In this document: positions 1 through 5,943 of the stretch, piece after piece
How the letters are laid out: each line of letters starts with the position of its first letter
Position numbering within the stretch: the stretch's first letter is position 1
Assembly: GCA_002392525.1 (NCBI GenBank)
Contig: DGHE01000031.1
Location: 1 to 5,943 of the forward strand
Reading direction: 5' to 3'
DNA length: 5,943 nt
Source of the DNA: Bacteroidales bacterium UBA3856
Lineage (GTDB): Bacteria; Bacteroidota; Bacteroidia; Bacteroidales; UBA932
Position numbers and translations under genes: made by a program
Notes under the pieces: model-generated
Seen by the model: the letters and a program-made list of their open reading frames with translations, nothing else
What the model was told of the DNA's origin: nothing
Databases searched by the model: none

Positions 1-410
1 AGGCGCTCCGCCCAGGACATCATCAGGTCTTCCCGTCTTCCGAAAATATCCTTCTGCATGCCGATGGTGTCGCCAAAGACCATCGTCTGGCGGTCATCAC
101 CGGAGAACTTCTTCCACGCGTATTTGCCGGTGGAGGGGTTGCCCGTCCGGGCGAAGTTAGTCCACATCTCCTTGGCGACGTGGCGGAATTCGCAGTCTTC
201 GGTCGAAACAATCTCTCCGCTTCCCATCGGGTCCGGTATGCACGTGTCGAACAAGTACGGAATCTCACACGCGTGTATTGCGCCAAGCTGGGGAGTTGTC
301 ACCGGCTGAGTTGCATAGGGGATTCCCTTCCATATAATCAGTTCGTCAGTCTGCTTACCGACGAAAGTTCCGTTAATGCATTTAACGGCTAATGACTTGT
401 CGTAATTCAT
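1..410 (-). CDS. Internally deleted type-B carboxylesterase relative (partial, C-terminus outside window)
   Basis: Reading back from the ATG at 408-410 gives an open frame of 136 codons that leaves the window at its left edge. Residues 1-37 match the beginning of type-B carboxylesterases (NGTFVGK at 13-19, then WKGIPYATQPV at 27-37). From about residue 38 the sequence jumps to the family's C-terminal part: LGAIHACEIPYLF at 42-54, which carries the expected catalytic His (H46), then WTNFARTGNPS at 83-93, W99 and TMVFG at 109-113. In full-length relatives some 300-400 residues separate these blocks, including the oxyanion HGG segment, the GESAG serine nucleophile and the acidic triad residue. 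All are missing here, with the frame kept. There is no signal peptide. It starts 14 nt after the stop of the PagL-like gene, so it is probably cotranscribed. Classical esterase activity is not expected. It could be a decayed gene, a repurposed small protein or a misassembly. Family assignment is firm; function is unknown. Confidence 0.85.
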   Translation of the reverse strand, partial: MNYDKSLAVKCINGTFVGKQTDELIIWKGIPYATQPVTTPQLGAIHACEIPYLFDTCIPDPMGSGEIVSTEDCEFRHVAKEMWTNFARTGNPSTGKYAWKKFSGDDRQTMVFGDTIGMQKDIFGRREDLMMSWAER

Positions 411-424
411 GCCTTAGTTATGTA

Positions 425-1615
425 TTAAATCCTTACACCAAGGATAAAATCCAAACTGGCAGCACGGGAAAAATGATGGCTCCGGCAGCTGAACCCCAAA
501 TACGTATTGGCCAGTTTGGGGAATACGATTTTCCCGCCAATGCGCTGGTACAGGATTCCGTCCTGCTCACACACGCCCAGGTGCTTGTACAGATAGACTC
601 CCACCTGGGCCCAGGCAGTAAAATTACCGTAATGAAGCTGCTGGACGGCCGATATGCCCAGGCTCAGGGGCCGGTAATCATACTCCTCCGGATGCAGCTG
701 GGGATGGAGGACACGCTCATATTCGGCCACGCACTGCTGGAAACTCGTCGGGAAATAGAAGAAATCCAGGCCCAGTCCCGAAGAAAGGGTGGGCTTGTAC
801 CGATAGCAGGCAATGGCGCCAAAGGCGAACGTTGGCCAGGGCGTCGTTTTTCCCGTAGCCTCAAACTCCTGGGCGCAGCGGTGCGCCCCGTAGCCTACAT
901 AGACCTCATAAAGCATGTGCCTCTCAAATACCGGCTTTTCAGACTCCCTGCACTCCGGGATCCTGGGCTCTGCCATGGCATACCGGGCCGACGCCACCAC
1001 ATCCACACCGTTGAATCCGGCGTTGGGATACGCCAGACGTCCGGTTGACATGTGTGTCAGAACGCCCGAGAGGCCCAGTTGCAGATGACGGGTGGGCCGG
1101 TACGACAAGTGCAGGGCAGGTGCCACATAAACCAGGACGGCCGAGCTGAAGATGATGTTCTCGGGATTGTCATCCTTATCATGGACGGCGCTGTTGAAGG
1201 CCATTCCCAGGGACAAATCGTAGCCGAAGGAGAACTTCCGGGTACGGATGAAGTCCCTTTCAAAAAAGCCATAGAGAGAGACAAGGTCGTTCAGGTGCGA
1301 CTTCCCCACCCAGTCAAAGTGGCTGGTCCCTTTCCAGTTAACGCCCAGGCCGATACTGGGAAAGCCGAACAGCGCGGCATAGGACGAAGGGTCTTCGGAA
1401 GTGGTATAGTATCCGATGCGCACATCGGCCGTCGGGTAAGAGAAAGAACGCGCCAGCTCATCGAAGAGCCCGGGCTCGTGCAACATATAGCCCGCGCCCC
1501 CCGAAACCGTCACATTCCAGCGCCGAGGCTCCTCCTGGCCCTTCAGCGGCGTGCATAAAAGCAGCAGCTGTGCGGCCAGGAGAAAGGCGACGGAAGATTT
1601 ATTCATTCTTTTCAT
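425..1615 (-). CDS. PagL/acyloxyacyl hydrolase-like outer-membrane beta-barrel protein
   Basis: This 396-residue protein begins with a signal peptide: basic MKRMNK, a hydrophobic core at about 9-24, and probable cleavage after LKG at 24-26. The Cys at 21 is preceded by Leu, so it is a poor lipobox. The rest is alternating polar/aromatic beta-strand sequence, as in outer-membrane barrels. The diagnostic segment is THMSTGRLAYPNAGFN at 187-202. It lines up without gaps with the active site of the lipid A 3-O-deacylase PagL: H188 and S190 are the catalytic His and Ser, and P197, N198 and G200 are conserved spacers. PagL's Glu is replaced by N202. The expected role is removal of an acyl chain from lipid A in the outer leaflet, but this is family inference. 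It is over twice the size of PagL, as I recall for many Bacteroidota homologues. The start ATG overlaps the upstream stop (ATGA), suggesting translational coupling; M4 is an alternative start. Fold and family are likely; activity is uncertain. Confidence 0.8.
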   Translation of the reverse strand: MKRMNKSSVAFLLAAQLLLLCTPLKGQEEPRRWNVTVSGGAGYMLHEPGLFDELARSFSYPTADVRIGYYTTSEDPSSYAALFGFPSIGLGVNWKGTSHFDWVGKSHLNDLVSLYGFFERDFIRTRKFSFGYDLSLGMAFNSAVHDKDDNPENIIFSSAVLVYVAPALHLSYRPTRHLQLGLSGVLTHMSTGRLAYPNAGFNGVDVVASARYAMAEPRIPECRESEKPVFERHMLYEVYVGYGAHRCAQEFEATGKTTPWPTFAFGAIACYRYKPTLSSGLGLDFFYFPTSFQQCVAEYERVLHPQLHPEEYDYRPLSLGISAVQQLHYGNFTAWAQVGVYLYKHLGVCEQDGILYQRIGGKIVFPKLANTYLGFSCRSHHFSRAASLDFILGVRI

Positions 1616-3273
1616 TTTGAATTCACCAGCTTGCCACCGAAATACACTTCGGCGGGCTGATTATAGCTGAAGCCCTCTTTTTCTGCGGCCAGGAGGTCCT
1701 TGTCAAACACCAGAAAATCGGCATCCTTGCCCGCTTCGATGGAACCTTTCTTATCCTCGACACCCAGCTGTTTGGCGCCATTGATGGTGTAGCCGATGAG
1801 CATTTCTTCTGCACTCATCCGCTCTTCATACGGAGGATTGGTCTTGGGGCTGATGCAGTAGGCGGGAACCCGGGTCTTCTCCGAGATGGTGCGGGTCATG
1901 CCGATCTCCATTCCCAGATAAGGACTCCAGGTAGTGAAGTCACCGTAAGCCACATTGTCGCTGGACCAGGCCACCAGGGCACCGGTGTTCCAGACACTCT
2001 TGCAGCGGTACATATGCGTAGCACGCTTCTCGCCCAGCATGGGAGTGAGAATGCCCGGGCCGCCTCCATTGTGCCACCAGGGGGTATAATTGGCGAATAC
2101 GCCCAGTTTGGCAAAACGCTCCAGGTCTGCATCGTCCTGAACCTCCAGGTGGGCGCAGGTAACCTTTACATGGTACTTGTCTCCCAGCTGTTTTCTGGCC
2201 AGTTCCACGCCGTCCAGGATGACGCGGGATGCAGCGGCACCCACGGTGTGGACGTGAAGATCCAGACCGGCCTCGTTCAGGAGGCAGAGAATCTCGGCCA
2301 TCTGAGCGGGGGTAAAGGCGGTCGTTCCCGTAACACCGGTGTCCACATAAGGCTCTACCTGGGCCGCGGTTTCAATCTTCAGGGTTCCGTCCATGAAGAT
2401 CTTCAGGGTATGGACTTTCAGGTGTTCCGTATTGAACTTGCGATTGAAGCGTTTCACCTCTTCAATGGCCTCATGCATCTTGCTGGGGCGGGTAAGAACG
2501 TAGCAGCCGTCAATGTAGATGGGCAGTTTGCCCTGCTTATCCAGTTCGCACAGACATTCATACATCCGCTCGTGGACGGGGTTGTGCTCCGGGAAACCTG
2601 CGTCGAAGACCGCGCTTACACCGGCCTCTTTGGAAAAGTCTATCCAGCGCTGGACAGAGGCGACAATCTGCTCTTTCGTCAGCTTGTCCGTGCCGTCAAA
2701 GAGAATGGGCCAGCTGGCAGTTTCGTATGAATTGCCAGTTACATGCCCGTCCTTGCGGACGTAGTAGGCCAGTCCGGGAACAGGATCCGGGGTGTCATCG
2801 TGGATTCCCATTCTTTCAAGGACCTTGGAGTTTACCCAGTTGCTGTGGCACTCGCCTTCCAGAAGGATGAGCTCGCTGTCGGGGCACACGGCATCCAGGT
2901 CCTCCTTGGTAATCTCCTCCCCTTTCAGATAGTACCGCTCCACGAGGAACCGGTAGCACTTCTGCCCGGGGTGTTCCTTGATGTAGGTCGACATGAACTC
3001 CATGGCGCCCTTCTTGCCATCGGGCTCGAAACGGACGCCCAGGTCTACATAATCAAAGGCGACGCCGACGGTGACGTGCACGTGGCTGTCGATGATACCG
3101 GGCATGATGAACTTTCCGCCCAGGTCCTCGACCTTTCCTTCGAACTGGGACAGGCCGGCTTCATCGCCGACGTAGATAAATTTTCCGTCCTTCACCGCAA
3201 GCGCAGTTGCCTTCGGGTTATTCTTGTCAGAAGTGAAGATTTTTGCGTTTTTAATGATATAGTCAGCTTTCAT
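1612..3273 (-). CDS. YtcJ-type amidohydrolase (Amidohydro_3), second of a tandem pair
   Basis: A 553-residue cytoplasmic metal-dependent hydrolase of the YtcJ/NfdA branch of the amidohydrolase superfamily, whose known members cleave amide-type bonds such as N-substituted formamides. The N-terminal beta-sandwich piece (1-56) leads to the metal site SHVH at 63-66. Next come HSNWVNSK at 143-150, the KIFMDG strand at 291-296, the HVH pair at 340-342, AHLE at 374-377 and the catalytic-type Asp in SSDN (D439). The C-terminal sandwich follows, with the usual IEAGKDADFLVFD at 512-524. Length is normal for the family and no residue of the main metal set is clearly lost, although the usual GD after the barrel His is GA (345-346). 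No signal peptide. It begins 27 nt after the stop of the upstream paralogue behind an A-rich leader with no clear Shine-Dalgarno, and its TGA overlaps the start of the next gene by 4 nt. The substrate cannot be read from the sequence. Confidence 0.9.
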   Translation of the reverse strand: MKADYIIKNAKIFTSDKNNPKATALAVKDGKFIYVGDEAGLSQFEGKVEDLGGKFIMPGIIDSHVHVTVGVAFDYVDLGVRFEPDGKKGAMEFMSTYIKEHPGQKCYRFLVERYYLKGEEITKEDLDAVCPDSELILLEGECHSNWVNSKVLERMGIHDDTPDPVPGLAYYVRKDGHVTGNSYETASWPILFDGTDKLTKEQIVASVQRWIDFSKEAGVSAVFDAGFPEHNPVHERMYECLCELDKQGKLPIYIDGCYVLTRPSKMHEAIEEVKRFNRKFNTEHLKVHTLKIFMDGTLKIETAAQVEPYVDTGVTGTTAFTPAQMAEILCLLNEAGLDLHVHTVGAAASRVILDGVELARKQLGDKYHVKVTCAHLEVQDDADLERFAKLGVFANYTPWWHNGGGPGILTPMLGEKRATHMYRCKSVWNTGALVAWSSDNVAYGDFTTWSPYLGMEIGMTRTISEKTRVPAYCISPKTNPPYEERMSAEEMLIGYTINGAKQLGVEDKKGSIEAGKDADFLVFDKDLLAAEKEGFSYNQPAEVYFGGKLVNSK

Positions 3274-3300
3274 AGTTTTGTTGTATTAAAGTTTACTGTA

Positions 3301-4941
3301 TTATTCAGCTTTGAATGCCTCTTTTCCGTCCACGATGGTAGCGATGATGTTCGCCGCAGCCACCTTGTCCAGGCCATCATGCAGGAAGTCGCAGTCACAC
3401 ACCGTCATGTTGGCTATCTTTCCGAATTCGATGGAGCCGATGCGGTGCTCCTGATGCCAGGCCCGGGCGATGTTGATGGTCATGGCCTCAAGCGCCTGCT
3501 CACGGGTAACGGCCTCGGAGGGATTCAGCGGAACGGTCCCGAGGCCCGGGAACAGTTCTTCCGGAACATTGCGGGCCTCCGCCATATAGAAACTTAATTT
3601 GACGCTCATCATGGGCGAGACCGGATAGTCTGAATGGAAAACCACATTGGCGCCCGCGTCAAAGAACGACTTGATAGGATAGGCTTTATTCGCCAGCTTT
3701 TCACCAACATAGGAAGACTCAATGGCAAAGGCCGCCGGAATCTTGACCGCCCACAGCGGTGGCACAGCAGGAATGGAGCCGGTTTCTGCCATACGGTGAA
3801 TATCCTCCTCCGTTACATAGTGCAGATGCGCCAGCACGTTGTTCTGCTTCCTGTCTCCAGTAATCTTTATTGCGTCCTCGATGCAGCCCAGCATAAAGTG
3901 CGTTGCGCCACCGCCTTCGGAGTGGCAATGAACGGCAAGGCCTTCCTTGTCGGCCGCCACGATAAGCTGCACCATTTTGTCGTGGCTGTTGAAACGTTCC
4001 ACGCCATGATAACCCGGCTGATCGGCGTAATCCTGGTTCTGCCAGCCGGTATGCGCCTCCGTGACACCGTCCAGGAAGCATTTGATGCCCACAATATGCA
4101 AATAATCGCTGTCATATCGGGCGCGCAACTCAGCTACGCGGGCCACCTCCGCCTTGGGGTCTTCCACGTTGTCGGGAGACAGTGCATACGCATACGTGCG
4201 CAGCTTCAGTTTGCCCTCTTCCTCCAATTCATGGAAGGCCTGGGCGCATTCCGGGTAGAACAGTTCCAGGCCGGCATCGGCCACACCGGTAAAGCCGCTG
4301 CTCAGGGCGAAATCCTGCCAGGCCAGGAGATACCTCTTCGCATCCTCCATACTCTTCGGGAGATGATCCAGCACCCGTAGTACCGGCGTTTCACAGATAT
4401 AGCCGTCCGGCTCTCCCTTCTCGTCTACATGAACCTGGGCATAGCCTACTTTCCTGGCATATTCCGCATCGATGCCCGCCCAAGCCAGCGCCTTGGAATT
4501 GAGCAGCATGGAATGACCGCCGCCGGTTTGCATGATAAGGATCTTGTCGGAACAGATTTCGTCCAGATACGCTTTGCTCACGTATTCTTCCGTTTCATTC
4601 CACCCGGCAGCCACATAATAGGAGCGATCCGGATTGTCGGCAATGAAATCTTTGATAATCTCGCGGTATTTCGCATAATCGGCCAATCCTACCTGTCCCA
4701 GGTTGGCCTGTCCCACAAGGCGGTCTCCGGCAAAATACGGGTGACAGTGAGATTCCAGGAAACCGGGATAGATGAAGTTTTCACCATAATCCATCACCTC
4801 GGCATCCGGACCGGCGATTTTTTTTGCCTCCTCTGCGCTGCCGATATAGGAAAACACACCATTCTTAACTACCGCAGCCTTGGCATAGGGCCGCTTTTGA
4901 TCTACCGTGATGATGTTGCCAAGTATAATTGTCTGTTTCAT
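3301..4941 (-). CDS. YtcJ-type amidohydrolase (Amidohydro_3), first of a tandem pair
   Basis: A 546-residue protein of the same YtcJ/NfdA family as its downstream neighbour. Landmarks in order: N-terminal sandwich with IILGNIITVDQ at 5-15, metal-site ESHCH at 63-67, GGHSMLLNSK at 141-150, KCFLDG at 287-292, VHCHSEGGGA at 337-346 (H340 aligns with the family's barrel His), AHLH at 371-374, and HSDYPVSP at 436-443 with catalytic-type D438. The C-terminal sandwich includes IEFGKIANMTVCD at 504-516. I chose the ATG at 4939-4941 because AAGGAAAG sits 5 nt before it and MKQTIILGN is the normal family start. The frame can be extended 13 codons upstream, but that would add a lysine/arginine-rich tail overlapping the preceding gene. 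No signal peptide, so cytoplasmic. It starts 16 nt after the membrane-protein gene. It probably hydrolyses an amide- or carbamate-like small molecule; the substrate is unknown. Confidence 0.9.
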   Translation of the reverse strand: MKQTIILGNIITVDQKRPYAKAAVVKNGVFSYIGSAEEAKKIAGPDAEVMDYGENFIYPGFLESHCHPYFAGDRLVGQANLGQVGLADYAKYREIIKDFIADNPDRSYYVAAGWNETEEYVSKAYLDEICSDKILIMQTGGGHSMLLNSKALAWAGIDAEYARKVGYAQVHVDEKGEPDGYICETPVLRVLDHLPKSMEDAKRYLLAWQDFALSSGFTGVADAGLELFYPECAQAFHELEEEGKLKLRTYAYALSPDNVEDPKAEVARVAELRARYDSDYLHIVGIKCFLDGVTEAHTGWQNQDYADQPGYHGVERFNSHDKMVQLIVAADKEGLAVHCHSEGGGATHFMLGCIEDAIKITGDRKQNNVLAHLHYVTEEDIHRMAETGSIPAVPPLWAVKIPAAFAIESSYVGEKLANKAYPIKSFFDAGANVVFHSDYPVSPMMSVKLSFYMAEARNVPEELFPGLGTVPLNPSEAVTREQALEAMTINIARAWHQEHRIGSIEFGKIANMTVCDCDFLHDGLDKVAAANIIATIVDGKEAFKAE

Positions 4942-4946
4942 AATCG

Positions 4947-4954
4947 CTTTCCTT
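4947..4954 (-). promoter_or_regulatory. Ribosome binding site deciding the start of the first amidohydrolase
   Basis: On the minus strand the short gap after the membrane-protein stop reads TAAAAGGAAAGCGATT and then ATG. The purine run AAGGAAAG resembles a Shine-Dalgarno site and lies 5 nt from the ATG at 4941. It is the clearest such site in the window; the other starts have A-rich or poorly placed leaders. It supports the 546-residue form over the longer frame. Confidence 0.5.
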
Positions 4955-4957
4955 TTA

Positions 4958-5515
4958 TTATTCCTCTTTTTCCTTAACAAAACACGCCACCAGCCCGTAC
5001 GTGATGGTGGGACGGATCCAGATCTCCACCATCAGATAGGTGGAATACTCATCGGGCGTCTCCAGGAAGATATCGATGTTGTAGAGAGTGGCGATGAGAA
5101 CATCAATGATGCAAATGGCCCAGAGGTTACTCTTGGAGTAGGTCTTCCAGTCCTTGCGGGCATAGAAGAAGGTGAGCATCAGAAGCAGCGCCACCGAAAG
5201 GGTGAGGCAGATGAGGTGGAGCGGGTAATTGACAAGCGGAGGGGCGAAGAGGACGTCCCTGAGGAGCACCGTCATGCCCACATTCAAGGTGCACCAGTAG
5301 TTGAACTGCTTTGTGGTGATGGGGCCATTGAAAAAGTACATCCATATCATCACGATGCAGGCGATGTAGAATAGGTTGAGTACCAGTTCGGGCCATGTTT
5401 TTTCCAGGCCGAAATGCCATACTCCGAAGAGCATGACGCCCACGGAGAGAACAGCGGCGATGGCGGTAACGAGGACATTGAAGATGTCCGATTTGTTTTT
5501 AAATCTTATTCCCAT
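4958..5515 (-). CDS. Integral membrane protein of unknown family
   Basis: I do not recognise this 185-residue protein. It is very hydrophobic, and by eye has about six membrane segments: roughly 11-33, 44-62, 72-92, 98-118, 131-149 and 160-179. The N-terminus is basic (IRFKNKSD) and the tail short and charged (VKEKEE). Polar or charged residues sit inside or next to the membrane parts, including R86-D87 before the LFAPP turn, D138 and D148 in the fifth segment, and E164 and R168 in the sixth. These could be functional, but no known motif is visible. It is flanked 29 nt upstream by a SpoIIE-type phosphatase and 16 nt downstream by an amidohydrolase, so it is probably cotranscribed. A partner or sensor role for the phosphatase is possible, as is transport for the hydrolases; neither is shown. 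The start ATG at 5513-5515 has an A-rich leader without a clear Shine-Dalgarno. Confidence 0.85.
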   Translation of the reverse strand: MGIRFKNKSDIFNVLVTAIAAVLSVGVMLFGVWHFGLEKTWPELVLNLFYIACIVMIWMYFFNGPITTKQFNYWCTLNVGMTVLLRDVLFAPPLVNYPLHLICLTLSVALLLMLTFFYARKDWKTYSKSNLWAICIIDVLIATLYNIDIFLETPDEYSTYLMVEIWIRPTITYGLVACFVKEKEE

Positions 5516-5544
5516 GGTTATCTGTTTTAGTTAATCATTCAGGT

Positions 5545-5943
5545 TCATTTGATGTTGAGACACATCATGGTAAGGTCGTCGTTGGGCTCGGCCCCGTCTC
5601 TGTGCCTCTCCACATCGGCCGTGATATCCTCAATCACCTGCCGGGCCGACTCGAAGCTGCAGCTTCTCAGGAACGCGAGCAGGCGTTCATCCCCGAACTG
5701 CTCATGACTGGAATTCTCGGCCTCGTTGAGACCGTCGGTATAGACAAAGAGCGGCCTGCCCTTGATAGTCTCGATCTCGTCTCCCTGGAACTCCATTCCC
5801 GGCAGCACGCCGATGGGAGCATTGGAGTGCATCTGAATAAAGGAGCAGCCTTTTTCAGGGTCTCCAAGAACCGGCGGATTGTGACCGGCATTGCAGAAGG
5901 ACAGGTGTCCTGTCTCCAGATCCAGCAGGCCCAGGAACATGGT
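5545..5943 (-). CDS. SpoIIE/RsbU-type PP2C serine/threonine phosphatase, C-terminal part (5' end outside window)
   Basis: The frame is open to the right edge and ends with TGA at 5545-5547, giving the last 132 codons of the gene. It is the C-terminal half of a SpoIIE-like PP2C domain. In order it shows FLGLLDLETG, the hallmark NAGHNPP, APIGVLPG, FVYTDGLNEA with the metal-binding Asp at about 5734-5736, and the closing NDDLTMM with its metal Asp pair near 5575-5580. The ATG at 5938-5940 is internal to the domain, since TMFLGLLD is mid-domain sequence, so it should not be taken as the start. Such phosphatases usually dephosphorylate anti-sigma-factor antagonists in partner-switching pathways, with Mn2+ or Mg2+. 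The sensory N-terminal region cannot be seen. It is the first gene visible in the probable operon, followed after 29 nt by the membrane protein. Confidence 0.92.
   Translation of the reverse strand, partial: TMFLGLLDLETGHLSFCNAGHNPPVLGDPEKGCSFIQMHSNAPIGVLPGMEFQGDEIETIKGRPLFVYTDGLNEAENSSHEQFGDERLLAFLRSCSFESARQVIEDITADVERHRDGAEPNDDLTMMCLNIK

Noticed and set aside
23..286. 87-residue minus-strand frame near the left edge
   Set aside because: It is arginine/proline-rich and overlaps, in another frame, the carboxylesterase-like reading that has clear family motifs.
392..1048. 218-residue plus-strand open frame opposite the PagL-like gene
   Set aside because: No recognisable domain; it is antisense to a gene with a signal peptide and active-site motif. 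Such long antisense frames are expected in coding DNA of this base composition.
1543..1560. Lipoprotein signal (Cys21) in the PagL-like protein
   Set aside because: The residue before the Cys is Leu rather than Gly, Ala or Ser, and the protein continues as a beta-barrel, so ordinary signal peptidase cleavage after LKG fits better.
2014..2730. 238-residue plus-strand open frame, with others at 1052-1558, 2743-3597, 3634-4380 and 4429-4977
   Set aside because: All lie antisense to the two amidohydrolases, the PagL-like gene or the membrane-protein boundary, and their translations show no motif or plausible start signal.
4818..4825. Run of eight A residues (minus strand) inside the first amidohydrolase, a possible slippage site
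   Set aside because: It encodes ordinary AKKIAG sequence near residue 40, the frame is intact on both sides, and no stem-loop or alternative product is evident.
4942..4980. Longer N-terminus for the first amidohydrolase (13 extra codons)
   Set aside because: It would overlap the end of the membrane-protein gene, adds only a basic low-complexity tail, and ignores the Shine-Dalgarno-like site just before the ATG at 4941.
5938..5940. ATG as the start of a short 131-residue phosphatase
   Set aside because: The frame stays open to the window edge, and the Met lies in the middle of the SpoIIE domain, so it is internal.

Overview
The window looks like a piece of a Bacteroidota (probably Bacteroidales) chromosome. 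The reasons are a long outer-membrane acyloxyacyl-hydrolase-like protein of the kind common in that phylum, mostly A-rich leader sequences with little Shine-Dalgarno signal, and the general style of the proteins. This placement is inference; there is no rRNA or other marker to confirm it.

Everything I can support lies on the minus strand, so the genes read from right to left. In transcription order they are: (1) the C-terminal half of a SpoIIE/RsbU-type PP2C serine/threonine phosphatase, cut by the right edge; (2) a 185-residue integral membrane protein of unknown family; (3) a 546-residue YtcJ-type metal-dependent amidohydrolase; (4) a second, divergent 553-residue YtcJ-type amidohydrolase; (5) a 396-residue secreted beta-barrel protein related to PagL/acyloxyacyl hydrolase; (6) a type-B carboxylesterase relative that runs off the left edge. 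The track between the first and last gene is almost gap-free: spacings are 29, 16 and 27 nt, then a 4-nt ATGA overlap, then 14 nt. I see no terminator or promoter in these gaps, so the six genes are probably one transcription unit, with its promoter to the right of the window.

The most unusual item is gene 6. Its first ~37 residues match the start of type-B carboxylesterases. They are followed directly, in the same reading frame, by the C-terminal part of that family, beginning at the catalytic-histidine segment. The several-hundred-residue middle, including the GESAG nucleophile, is absent. It is either a gutted esterase, a real minimal protein, or an assembly error.

A working picture: a signalling phosphatase and its membrane neighbour at the head, then two cytoplasmic amide/carbamate-type hydrolases and a lipid A-type deacylase in the outer membrane. 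No shared pathway can be read from the sequence. No tRNA, rRNA, CRISPR array, insertion sequence or obvious repeat was seen, and no gene-free stretch exceeds 30 bases.
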